A stretch of 64,000 bases of DNA from Diphasiastrum complanatum. Its lineage: Eukaryota; Streptophyta; Lycopodiopsida; Lycopodiales; Lycopodiaceae. This document shows positions 51,126 to 62,140 of the stretch, piece after piece. The translations under genes were made by a program, and so were the position numbers. How positions within the stretch are numbered: the first letter of the stretch is position 1; each line of letters starts with the position of its first letter. The DNA is taken from the NCBI GenBank assembly GCA_029204225.1, contig CM055092.1:76354590-76418589 (forward strand), written 5' to 3'. The notes beneath the pieces were generated by a model, which was not told the origin of the DNA, made no database searches, and was given only the letters and a program-made list of their open reading frames with translations.

Positions 51126-53290
51126 GAAGTAAACAATTAGAGGCCCTCACCAAGCACATGGAGCACATGTAGGTAGCCTATCACCATGCCTCCCTCCTCT
51201 TTGACGAACGCCGTCCGTCAAGGATGCATGAAGTAGACATGGATTGGATCTCAGACATGGATTCTAAAACTGAGTCCCCTTCCAATATTGTTGACTATTG
51301 ACCTCTAACTATGCATAACAATTCCTATAAGATTGTCGTGAAAGCCCTTGCCAAAAGGATTGCTCCCTTTCTCCCTACACACCTGCCCAAGTGTCAATAT
51401 GGTTTTGTCAAAGGGAGATCTCTCTCTTTTAAATGTCTGGTTTGCCATAGACTCTTCTCTTTGGTTCAACTACTCGGCTCTTGTGATTAAGATAGATTTT
51501 GATAAAGCTTTTGATTACATGAGTGAAGTAAACAATTAGAGGCCCTCACCAAGCACATGGAGCGCATGTAGGTAGCCCATCACCATGCTTCCCTCCTCCT
51601 TGACGGACGCCGTCCATCAAGCATGCATGAAGTAGACAAGGGTGTTGCACTAGCCTTCATTATTCACATAGAGCGTAGGCTGCCCTTCACCTTGCTTTTG
51701 TCCATCTTTATGACAGGCACGAATGCATTACACAAGGTATAGATAAGGTTTTATGCACTAGACCTCATTAAACACATACATCGCATGTGGGCAGCCCTTC
51801 ATCATGTTTCAATCTACCTTGAAGAATGCAATCCGTCAAGCATGAATGAATTAGACAAGGTTGTACACACTAGTTAGCACGTTTGCCCTCACCATGCTTC
51901 ACCTCTCATTAAGCTCCTACATCCCATGTGAGCACTCCTTCTCCGTGCTTCTCTCGTACTTGACGGATGTCGTCCATCAAGCATGCATGAAGTAGATAGG
52001 TAGTTGCACTAGCCCTCCCCATGCTCTCTAATTAAGCACCTACATCCCGTGTGAGCACTCCTTCTCCATGCTTCTCTCGTACTTGATGGACATCGTCCGT
52101 CAAGCATGCATGAAGTAGACAGGTAGTTGCACTAGCCCTCCCCATGCTCTCTAATTAAGCACATATATCCCATGTCAGCAGTGCTTTTTCATGCTTTCCT
52201 CCTACTTGACGGACATCGTTCGTCAAACATACATGAACAAGACAAGGCAATTGCACTAGCCCTTGCCATACTTCACCCCTAATTAAGCACGTATATCCCA
52301 TGTCTAGCACTGCTTCTCCATTCTTCCCTCCTACATGACAGACGTCGTTCGTCAAGCATGCATGAACTAGACAAGGCTGTTGCACCATGCTTCATCTCTC
52401 GTTAACACATACATCCCATGTGATCACTCCTTCCCCATGCTTCCCTCCTACTTGACAGACATTGTCCATAAAAAATGCATGAAGTGGACAAGGCTGTTGC
52501 GCTAGCCCTCACCATGCTTTAAGCACCTACATCCCATGTCAGCACCCCTTCTTCTCCATGCTTCTCTCCTAACTTGACGGATGTCGTCCATCAAGCATGC
52601 ATGTAGTAGACAAGGCAGTTGCACTAGCCCTCGCCATGCTCTTTAATTAAGAACATATATCTCATGTCAACACTGCTTCTCCATGCTTCCCTCCTACTTA
52701 ACGGACGTTGTTCGCCAAGCATGCATGGAACAGATAACGTTGTTGCACCATGTTTCACCTCTCATTAACACGTAGATCCCATGTGCCCTCCTTCCCCGTG
52801 CTGCCCTCCTACTTGACAGACGTTGTCCATAAAAAATGCATGAAATGGACAAGGCTATTGCGCTTGCCCTCACCATGTTTCACCTCTCATTAAGTACATA
52901 TATCCCTAGTCAACACTCCTTCTCCATGCTTCCCTCCTACTTGACGGACATCGTTCGTCAAGCATGCATGAAGTAGACAAGGTTGTTGCACTACCCCTTG
53001 CCATGCTTCACCAACTCATGCAAGTAGTCCATCACCATGCTTCTCTCTACTTTGACGGACGTCGTCTGTCAAGTATGAATGAAATAGATAGGGTTGTACG
53101 CACACATACATCGCGTGAGGGCAACTCTTCTTCCTACTTCCCTCCATCCTGACAGACGTCATCCATCAAACATGAATGGACAAGGTTATACACACTAGCC
53201 CTCCCTAAACACATACATCACATGTGGGCAGCCATTATTCTTGCTTCCCTCTACCTTAATAGACACCTTCTGTCAAGTGAATAAAGTGGA
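51126..53290. repeat. Satellite array of about 120-bp units with a hairpin core
   Basis: The core TTGACGGAC, three bases, GTCCGTCAA, then GCATGCATGAAGTAGACAAGG recurs, with changes, near 51,201, 51,600, 51,810, 51,960, 52,083, 52,206, 52,334, 52,452, 52,574, 52,698, 52,813, 52,941, 53,052, 53,149 and 53,256. Spacing is mostly 111-128 bp. Between cores lie GCACTAGCCCTC, CACCTCTCATTAAGCAC and ACATCCCATGT. Each core is an inverted repeat that could form a stem. Small ORFs here are by-products. Confidence 0.88.
51265..51535 (+). pseudogene. L1-type LINE reverse-transcriptase fragment inside the satellite
   Basis: The plus strand reads PLTMHNNSYKIVVKALAKRI, APFLPTHLPKCQYGFVKGRS and, after a frame change, ALVIKIDFDKAFDY. 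These are the RT blocks of plant L1-type elements (RPI.L.N..YKI..K.LA.R, GF..GR, DF.KAFD). It belongs to a different LINE clade from those in intron 4. Near-identical satellite sequence flanks it on both sides (51,126 and 51,525). Confidence 0.82.
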
Positions 53291-53388
53291 CATGATTAGT
53301 ACTATGAGCTCTCACTAAGTAGTACATTTTTTATTATCATGGTACATGTTTATTTATTTATTCATCACTGCTAATATTGGTTGCAGAC

Positions 53389-55079
53389 ATGGAAAAAGAG
53401 ATCGGTGTTGCAGATGTACATAACACAAGTCCTATGGAAGTGATATCTTGTCATGACATTCTCCCAGTAATAGACGTGGTGGTAGATGTAAGGATGGAAA
53501 TTTCCGAAGCAACTCCTTGGTATATGGAATCTATTGGACCAAATGAAGATAAGGGAGATGTATATCTTTATGTAAATGACAATGGACAAGGTTACAAATG
53601 TATGGGAATAATTTTAAGTATGGATAACATAATTCTGCATATGGTGTACCATGTAATTTTGCTCAAGTGGAATGCCCACAACAGAAAAAACTATTTGGTA
53701 TTGAGTTGCAATGGTCTAAGTACTATCCTATCATGGTGGGGTCAAGCAAAAATGGAAGAGAAGGTTCAATGATCAAGATGGGTTGGGATATTCCAAATCT
53801 TTCAAAATGGATTGCAGATTCTAAACTCTCTTCTTGTGAAGACATTGTTGAAGGATTTAAAAAGGTCAAAGCTAAACAACTTGAAGTAGGAAGAGCTCCT
53901 TCTTCTAAAGTTTATTCTAGTATTATAAAAGATGCACTAAAGGGAAAAAGACGACATACATTGGGCAATGATGTTTTTTCTAGGAGAGGCATTCAATTGG
54001 TAGAGGGAGATCTTACAAACTATCTAGCTATGTGCAAATCGGGAAGTGTAAGGAGGACAAAGGAGAAGATATCTAAGGCAAAAGTTTTGAAGATAGATGG
54101 TGAGAAAGAAACACCATTCAAAAAGATTCAAGACATGGGAAAACAATCGAAGCTAGATATCGACAAGGATATAGTCTCAAAAAATACTGAAGAAAAGGTA
54201 ACAATGTCGGATTCAAACATTGAGAGGGCATCACAACCAAAAGTGCTTAAAGAGAAAAGGAAAGTGAAAACTTCATCTTCACGGAGGAATGAGACAAAAA
54301 AAAAAACCACATAGCGGGCGATCAAGCACAAGAGGTGGAGAAGAAGTCATGCCTCAAAACTTTCAAGGATATGAGACTATTGCCAATCAACCTAGAACAG
54401 GTGATATCATTGGCATGGACGTGACTACCCTCGAGATGGCTCAACCATTGAACCAAGCAGGACCAAATGAAAGTGTCAACAATATAAGTAAAGCCTTGGA
54501 AAAAGTAGAAGGTCAACTATTCTGGAGAGATTTTCACATATGTATCCATTTGGGAAAAATCGCACATTCTTGATTCCTGTGACATTGTGTGATTGTGCTC
54601 CTGCTTATTATGTATATCGATCAATCAACAAGGTACATTACAAATATCTGATGAGCCAGTTTACGAGTATGCCTCATGTGGTTGATATGATAGCAGACCT
54701 GGTACCTTATGATGTTCAAACAAAAAAAATGTTAAAGAGAGATGAGATTCTGGAGAGCAAATTTTTTTCTTACAAGTATTATGTTGTCTTTGGTCAACAC
54801 TCTATATTAGTTGCAAGAAGAATAGTGGAGTCTCCAACATGTCCACAACATCTAAGAGACTGTTACAGTACTAGAAATTCAAGGATACTAGGTGCACAAG
54901 ATTATCTTGAAACTTTGAAGCTTTCAAGATTCATGAATCAACTCCATCAAGAGGTTATGGTAAAGACTCCAAACCAAGATGCTCTATCACAAGCAAGAAA
55001 ACAATGGGAATACTTTGGTTGTATTGCAAGAATGGAAAGAGAAAGGGGATTGAAGACAAGAGAGTCAATAGAAATGTAA
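53389..55079 (+). pseudogene. Unrecognised coding region with a possible ParB-like C-terminal domain, frameshifted
   Basis: Successive frames carry normal-looking protein: 53,389-53,620 (MEKEIGVADVHNTSPME, VYLYVNDNGQGYKCMG), 53,640-54,314 (KKLFGIELQWSKYYPIMVGS, ending Lys/Ser-rich), 54,289-54,530 (GDIIGMDVTTLEMAQPLN), and 54,540-55,079. The last reads YVYRSINKVHYKYLMSQFTS, YKYYVVFGQHSILVARRIVE, YLETLKLSRFMNQLH and ARKQWEYFGC. The order YR, helix, strand, GQHS..ARRI resembles the ParB/sulfiredoxin fold, which is inference from motif shape only. Frame changes near 53,630, at an A-run at 54,297-54,305 and near 54,530 suggest decay, though introns cannot be excluded. Its 3' end recurs at 56,230-56,490. 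I do not recognise the family. Confidence 0.5.
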
Positions 55080-56229
55080 ATGTTGAATAGGCATCCAAAT
55101 TGCCTTCAACTCTATGTAATGTCCGAAGTTATATGCCCAATGTTCAAACTCTATGTAACAATTTTCTATTTTATATTAGAATTATAGTATGAATTTTGAT
55201 GAAGCAATTTCAAATTGTTGAATTTCTATATTTTGTCTTTATGTTTGTTATGCAATCACTTTATCTATAATTTGTCAATTTATTAGTATTGATGTATGGA
55301 TCAAGTTGAAGATCTGAGGTAAATTTTCTATCAAGTAATTTTCTATCACGTAAATTATATAGATTTTCAACTGATTAATCAAACAACTTTATATACAATT
55401 TAATACACTATTTTTTGATCTCCAATAGGTTTGGGAAAATCAAATAATGTATTTAATGAGTATTTAACACTGTAAAGTGTACATTTAAAAGCTATCCCAT
55501 TGTAGTTACTTCATGTTACATGTTATTTGAGAGGAACCCAAGTTTGACATCTTTTGTTATATTAGAGAAACAAGAGACGAAAAAATTCAATAGATTCATA
55601 ATACGACATCAAAGATATCTTCAAAGATGCAATTTTCAACTATTTCTCTTAGTAGCATAATTGAATAAAACGTGGTAAAAATATTACTTTTTTTCTTTTG
55701 ATTTTGTCAAGGTTTTTCTCTTGCAACCTTAGCCAATGAAGTGTGCATCTTTACGCTATAAATGATGATACAAAAGAGAAAAATAATGCAAAATTATATT
55801 TTCTATTTTTCAAAATCATGAATTAATACTGAGACTTTATGTCTCGTCTCCAAGTGAAAACCTATGCTTGGAAATAAAAAACTTTACCAAAAGACTTTGT
55901 ATACACAACAACAACACACTCCAATGAAGGTACATGAATCTCCTTTGCAAGCACCTTCTCAACATGGGACTATATTCTACCTACAACTCCATCAAAGAGA
56001 TCAATGTTTGATGATGTGCCACATCACAAAAAATTGAAGTGACAAATTTTCAATCCATATATGAGGAATTTGATGTTGATCAATTACTATAACAATTATT
56101 GAAATCACTTGTAAGAAAGCCTCGCTCTTCTCGCACTAGAGGTCAAACAAAATTGTTATGGTGATTTACCTTGGTCTGAATAAAGATAACCTTAGTGAAA
56201 ATTGAGCAAGAGATCATGTCTAGCTCCTT
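55080..56229. other. 3' flank of the unrecognised coding region
   Basis: AT-rich sequence, of which 55,080-55,290 is the first copy of a repeat seen again at 56,290-56,490. No coding frame or RNA gene is recognised in the rest. Confidence 0.4.
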
Positions 56230-56490
56230 CTTACGAGAAGAGAAAGAGAAAGGAAACTGAGAACAAGAGCGTCAATAAAGATATAAATGTTGATTAGGCA
56301 TCGAAATTGTCTTCAACTTTATGTAATGCTCAACATGCTTTGTAAACTTATATGCCTATTGTATTGATGCAACAATTCTCTTATCTTATATTGAAATTAT
56401 AATATGAATTTTAAGAAAGCAATTTCATGTTTGTCTTCATGTTTAAAATGCAATCACTTACTTTATGATATATCAATTTATTTTTTAATT
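56230..56490 (+). repeat. Second copy of the 3' end of the unrecognised coding region
   Basis: AGAAGAGAAAGAGAAAGG, then ACAAGAGCGTCAATA, AAATGTTGATTAGGCATC and about 190 bp more match 55,028-55,290 (last coding bases plus 3' UTR) with moderate divergence. It shows that the coding region at 53,389-55,079 is one copy of a repeated family. Confidence 0.82.
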
Positions 56491-56697
56491 TTTTTGAGAA
56501 GCTTAATAGCACTATCATATATTCACAAGTATCAAGTACAAAAAACGGCTTCCAGCAGGACGCAGTAAGTCCGAGGTCCATATTTACTTACAAAGCCCAA
56601 AGGCTGCCAAGATAGCATACCATGCGGGTAGCAAACTGAAACTAACTTAAGTGGTATCTAGAAAAAACATAGCAAGTCTGAACTTAACATAAATGCC

Positions 56698-57060
56698 ATG
56701 AATATACCCAGTGAGAACACTATAGAATTTGAAGCCCATAATGAACTTAGGCAGAAAATCAATGATGTTTTTTTAGACCTTCCTATAGGTTTACCACCAG
56801 AAAGGACAGTTGATCATAAAATTGACCTAATACCTGGAGCAATTCCAATCGCACAATGTCCTTATAGGATAAGTGCATCGGAAGAGGCTGAGGTAAATAG
56901 ACAATTACATGATTACCTGAAAAAGGGGTGGGTACAACCTTGGTGTTGCCTTTTGGTTTGACCAATGCACCAACAAATTTCCAACAGATGATGAATAATT
57001 TGTTCAAGCCATATTTGGGAAAATTCGTAGTGGTATTCTTAGATGATATCCTAGTCCCAA
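56698..57060 (+). pseudogene. Ty3 reverse-transcriptase fragment with internal deletion
   Basis: It reads IGLPPERTVDHKIDLIPGA, PIAQCPYRISASEEAEVNRQ and [12 protein letters not shown], then, after a frame change, [19 protein letters not shown] and [13 protein letters not shown]. These are the Ty3 RT blocks, including the catalytic FLDDI, but about 60-75 residues between GWVQP and PFGLTN are missing. RNase H and integrase do not follow. Confidence 0.88.
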
Positions 57061-58319
57061 AACTGCCTAAAACTGCAACTGTAGGCTAAAAGAGGTGTTT
57101 TGAATACAATGGCGATGTCAGTAACTTGTTTTGATGACCTGCTAAAATTTCACACCAGGGTGTCCCATTGCTTAGGTGGTGTTTCGCAAGCCAACACTTT
57201 CCAAACGTGAAATGCCTTTTACCTCACACTCCTGACTACCCGCTCCCTGAAAGAGGAAAAAATGTTTTGACGTCCACTGAGCAAGTCCTCCACTACAATC
57301 ACTCTATTTTGTGGTACCGTACTTGTAGGTATAGTCCGGGTGCCCTTCCTTTGACCAAAATAGGCTAAAGGAGGTGAAAATGAGAACTTTTTGCACTTTT
57401 GAACTGTTTCTTCAAAGTGAAGAAACTTCACACTTCAAGAACTTGGGACCCAAATTTTATTTCAACTTGAAAATTTTTAAAGAAGTTGAATGGTGATTTA
57501 CAATTCAGGCCCCTTCAAAACAATCCTAGTCGTTCACTAAAAAGCCCTTTATCGTGGCCACCCGATTGCTTCCTAAGCAATTACATCTCAACCGTCCATC
57601 GATCTTGGACTGATCAAACGGTCCTCAGATGATCTCGCACCCCAAATCTCCTTTTTGTAGCCCGTTGGGACCTTCAGCACGCTATGTGCTGGCCCGTCTC
57701 CACGTGCGCGACTGCCCATGACTTCCTCTTTCACGAGCTTCTTCAAGCTCCAGCTTTCATAGCTATGGCCACCCTCCAAAGAATAGATCCAACGCTCCAG
57801 TCACTCCACGGCTATCCACAACCATTCACCAGTTTGCTATTCTCCTCATGGCACGATCAACTATAGCTTTACAACACCAAAATCAGTTCAGAATAGAGAG
57901 AAAACAATGCTTTTGAGTTTTCAAACCCTAGGGCATAGTTTTCCTTGCAAGTATTGATCTTGGCTGGCTGTTTACAACTCTCTGGTTGGGAAATTCAGCT
58001 GCTCTGAGGTCGCCCTTGTGCAAGCTTTCCACTGCTTCAATCGGTTCTTAAAACGGTGTCCATTTGGATGCACACCAACTGTAAACACAAAGCAGTCTCT
58101 TTACAGAATTTCAGAATTCTGTTTTTTTGTTTTTTAGATTCAGCCAATAGGATTTGTCTCCAAATCCGTCTACAGTTTCGAGCTTGGCAAGCCTCTGTAT
58201 GCTAGAAAGTGTGCACCAATGCTTCACTCTACCCGCCGTAAATTCTGAACTCTCAAAAAACTATTCTCTAGAAGCTCTCTTCAATGGCTACACTGTACTG
58301 TGTGTACACTCTCTATACG
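57061..58319. other. Unassigned sequence, partly leader of a minus-strand copia element
   Basis: The stretch next to 58,319 should be the leader of the minus-strand element whose LTR is at 58,334-58,603. No gag is readable. The remaining sequence, including an open frame at 57,684-57,866, is not recognised. Confidence 0.35.
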
Positions 58320-58603
58320 GCTCTGATACCAACTTAGAATTTGCTCCAAACAGGATTACAGATCATGCAACATTGTAACACAGACAGAAAGCACTCTCCA
58401 CTCCAAGCTCACATAGTAACTATATTTCTCAAAACCAAAATATGTTGTACATATAGTTTTTCACTATGGCAACCAATGCATGGCTCAGGTTGCCATTGAC
58501 GGGACGCGTGTCTCGTCGACATGCCTTGTGGCGAGGCCCACTAGTCCTTATCCATTGATAGGACCCACAATACAGTTACACAATACTTCTACTTTAATTC
58601 TAA
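58320..58603 (-). repeat. Inverted 270-bp copia LTR with primer-binding site
   Basis: The LTR is 58,334-58,603, with perfect ends TTAGAATT and AATTCTAA. On the minus strand it is followed by GTTGGTATCAGAGC at about 58,320-58,333, the tRNA-iMet primer site. It is the same family as 49,356-49,625, in opposite orientation. It is therefore a 5' LTR, with the internal part running to lower coordinates. Confidence 0.88.
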
Positions 58604-58607
58604 CTCC

Positions 58608-59395
58608 TTGTACTTCAAGTTTGTAGATGGTGATGTGATCATCCTTGTACTTTATGTAGAGGACATCATTTTTTGTGGAAATAATGTCAAACTCACTGAT
58701 GAGGCAAAACTAGCTCTAGGAAAAGATTGTAAAATACAAGATCTTGGATCTTTGCACTACGTTTTTCTTAAGAGATTCAATATGGACAAGTGCAAAGGCA
58801 TAGACACTCCCATGGAACACCATGTAAGGGATCCAATAGATGTTGAAGAAAGATCCTTCATGGACCTCACCCTCTATAGGAGTCTCATAGGCTCCTTGAA
58901 TTGGCTCACTATTACTAGACCAGATTGTAGCTTTTGTGTCAATAGATTGAGTCAATATATGCAATCTCATTTGATCCATCATTGGAAGTTAGCCAAGAGA
59001 GTGCTTAGGTACCTTTCTAGCACTTTGATTATGGAATCTTGTATCAAAGACATAACCTTTGCTGGTTTGGCTTTTTATATTCGGATTTTGCAGGTGATAG
59101 ACTTGATAGGAAGTCCACAAGTGAATTTGATATATATCTTGGAGGTTGAGTCATCTATTGGCTCTCAAAGAAGTAGGACACTATCTCACTCTCATCAACT
59201 GAAGTTGAATACAAGGCAATCATCACCACTATCAAGGAGATTTTGTGGATCAAGCATCTTTTGGTGGAGCTAAAGTGCATCACAAATGCATCATCAAGTG
59301 TGAAACATTTCAACCTTGCTTCAAATCCCATCTTTCATGCAAGGAGCAAGCATATCGAAGTGGCACACCACTTTGTGAGAGATAAAGTTTAAGAA
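58608..59395 (+). pseudogene. Copia RT C-terminus and RNase H remnant
   Basis: It reads YFKFVDGDVIILVLYVEDII, LGSLHYVFLKRFNMDKCKGI, DTPMEHHV and LYRSLIGSLNWLTITRPD, then a decayed RNase H in other frames, ending FHARSKHIEVAHHFVRDKV. The catalytic YVDD is changed to YVED. It is cut at its 5' side by the inverted LTR ending at 58,603. Confidence 0.87.
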
Positions 59396-59501
59396 AAGGA
59401 TAGATTAGCCTTGGGAGTTGTTAGTGTGAAGAATTGAAAAAGATTATCTATGTTAGATATAGGGGTCTTATGTTTTTTACATCAAGCATCTAGGTGTAGG
59501 A

Positions 59502-60161
59502 TGTTGATAGGAATAAATTTGGCATAGATGGCAAATTATGCATTTCCACTTGTAATGCCACTATTGAGCCAAAATAGAGTAAGAGGCTAAACACTTGCTA
59601 ATTAGAGTGTAGACAAGTGTAAAGTTTTTGTTTGGTGAATTCCAAGAGGTCCAATAGGATATGGAGGTGGAACCTTGTGAGGTCCAATAGGAAATTGAGG
59701 TGTGCTTGAATATAGTCCAATAGAATTAAGAGGTGCATAGATCAATGATCCAATAGGATCAAGAGATGACAAAATGTGGTCCAATCATAGTTAAGCATAG
59801 TGGTAGCTCGTGGACCTACTAGTATCATTGTACTCCTCATTTTGAAGTCAATTGATTTGGTGATTTCATGGATTTTGTGAGTTATTGGATTTCTAGCTTT
59901 CTCTCTCTACCCGAGAGCTCTTGATGCATTTTCTCTCTCTACCCGAGGAGAGCAGCTTGTTTTTACTTAGATTATTTTTTGAATACTTCCCACACGTGTG
60001 AGTGAGAGTTGGAAGTGATTGAATGCATGTAGTAGTGTGTTTTTGCCATAGGATTCAAGATTGATCTTGAATCTCAATCTAGTCTTGATCTTGGTGCATC
60101 TACACACCTTAGGAGATCACAAGTACATGTAGTGGACAGTCCACACGTGTGAAATTCAACA
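59502..60161 (+). repeat. 660-bp LTR downstream of the copia remnant
   Basis: It starts TGTTGATAGGAA and ends AAATTCAACA, giving a 6-bp inverted end TGTTGA/TCAACA. Its beginning recurs inverted at 48,585-48,705. It could be the 3' LTR of the remnant at 58,608, since the RNase H end lies about 100 bp upstream. No clear polypurine tract precedes it. Confidence 0.7.
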
Positions 60162-60203
60162 GTTAGCAAATCTCTCTTGCAAGATGTTGATTTTCTAGCA
60201 CCT

Positions 60204-60600
60204 AGCAATAAGATTAAGGGGGAGTGTTGGACTTAATCTCACTTCTACTCACTCTATTTTACCCTTTAAGATCATTTTTTACTTTGTATAAACTTTCCTT
60301 GACTGAAGTATATAGACAATCTACAGTTTTAAGTCATGAATCAGTAACTTAATAAGCCTCTAGTAATCATCCAAGAGTCGTATATAAATATAACAAGAAT
60401 GAGTGAGTAGTGTTGGAATGTTGGCAGCTTTTTTGAAGGTCAACATGAGTAGCGTAGTGTTCCTTCAGTAGATCGTACATAGCACAACTCATTTTCAGAC
60501 TTAGTAACTTGCCTCAACAATTGATTGCTTACTTTGATTTTTTCTTTACACTATCATTCAATGCAATACATTTCAAACCTATTTTATTGTCTTCTGTCAT
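60204..60600 (+). repeat. Polypurine tract and start of another copia LTR
   Basis: AAGGGGGAGTGTTGGACTTA at about 60,215 is the classic copia junction of polypurine tract and LTR start. A TATA-like CGTATATAAATAT lies at about 60,379. The 3' end of this LTR is not found, so it is probably partial. Confidence 0.55.
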
Positions 60601-61931
60601 GTAATAGGAGACTAATACTTCAAATCAGAGTGACTACAAACTACTCATCAAACACACACATCTCATCTTAACTGTTTGAAGATAAACTTAAGAGTCAAAA
60701 TAGACTCCATCATTCACTTTGGGGAGCCCAATATTTTTACCCTAGATTGGACTAGAGGGATTATCAACAATAGAGAACTATTAGTATTCTGGAGACAATT
60801 CCAACTGGTATTTCACCTCATTGAAGACCTTACACTACTGAAAGGCCCACAATGCTTCAAAGCATGTCTAGGATACAAATGTGAATTTTTTAAATAGATT
60901 TTTCCAATGTTATCAAGTGTAAGAGAAAAAATGCTCATTGCTCTTCAAAAAATTCTTATCTCTTTGTTATTTTCCTTGTAGCTAAGCATAGCCATTTTGA
61001 TTTTTTGAAAGATGGTCCCATAATCTTTCACAAACTCATCAACAAGAATCACTTTATTTTTAGTTTGAAGCAAAGATGGAATGATGGGCTTACCACGGAC
61101 AATGTTGAACAAGACCTTTCTTGTCAACGAGTGAACATTATGTTGTTGTAAGCAATAGAGAGGTGTCTCTCATAATCATGCATATAGGACCTAAAAGGTT
61201 CTAGCACAATATATTTTCTCTTTTACTATGACCATTTCACAAGTGTCATATGCAAATGAAAAACATAAAGTGCTTCCCAAAGTTGTCAGGCTTTTAAATA
61301 TTGCCATGAGATATTTATTTCTAATCCTAAGAGCATGGATGATGAAAATCGATTCCTTTCATATATATCTTTGTGAAACTCCTTGTGGCCTATATAACTC
61401 TCAATAGCAACCACATTGCCTTCTTAGTTCAAAACAACATCAATACAAGTTTTTGCTAGGATAAAATTATACTACAAAAGGTTCTTAAGCTTGGAATCAC
61501 CAACACTGACCATGCATTTAATTCTTCACTTGAGTGAGGAAGCGCTCCTTTTTGTATGACATAACAATGGAATTTTATATTCTTTTTGATCTTGTGTTTA
61601 TTCCCTCTTATCTCATAAGTCTATTATAGAATCATTTTGACATCTCTTTTATAAGGCTGCATCTAACAAAAGACATCAAATTTCAATATCTAGGCCATTT
61701 CCCATGTGTGGCTAGAATTTGAACTTGGAAGTTGGATGTCATACAATGAACCTTCTATGAGCAAAGCACACCAACACCACATAGAGGAGGAATCCTTGTA
61801 CATGCAAAGAAGATGTCCATATACCCCCCCCCCCCTTTAGGCATGGGGCTCCATGGTTTGGATGCTGAATAGTAATTCAAGTGTAACCTTATAAATGAGT
61901 TTTATAAAAAAGAAAGACTTTAAAAGTCCTA
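60601..61931. other. Unassigned sequence
   Basis: No convincing coding frame or element end is seen. A C-run (about 61,825-61,836) is present. Confidence 0.35.
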
Positions 61932-62004
61932 TGGAGATGCGGGGTATCGATCCCCGTACCTCTCGCATGCTAAGCGAGCGCTCTACCATCTGAGCTACAT
62001 CCCC
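61932..62004 (-). tRNA. tRNA-Ala (anticodon AGC)
   Basis: The minus strand reads GGGGATG (acceptor), TAGCTCAGATGGTAGAGC (D arm, A box), an anticodon stem-loop CTCGCTTAGCATGCGAG with AGC, then GGGGATCGATACCCC (T arm, B box) and CATCTCC plus discriminator A. All stems pair; the only wobble in the acceptor is G3-U70, the identity element of tRNA-Ala. It is 73 nt, without an intron or encoded CCA, as expected for a nuclear gene. A T-run at about 61,922-61,925 (minus-strand downstream) could stop Pol III. Confidence 0.96.
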
Positions 62005-62140
62005 TCTTTGAGAACATTGCAATTTTTAATATAACATATATTATTGATAGTGAGTTCACCATCAGATTTGAAATATCTGTTGATCTTGCTGATTTCATAG
62101 CGATTGTAAGTCTTGAGAAGACTGTATATACTACTTCAGA

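Noticed and set aside
51126-53290. CRISPR array
   Set aside because: The repeats are about 120 bp, diverged throughout and without unique spacers of constant size. It is a eukaryotic satellite.
54128-54331. Minus-strand 67-codon frame
   Set aside because: It is a shadow of the Lys/Ser-rich part of the plus-strand coding region.
48709-58605. One complete copia element with an inverted middle
   Set aside because: The flanks of the two 270-bp LTRs share no target duplication, and un-inverting the segment does not rebuild a pol gene.
61837-62022. 61-codon minus-strand frame with QMVERSLSMREVRGSIPR
   Set aside because: This is the well-known false frame over tRNA genes. It covers the tRNA-Ala.
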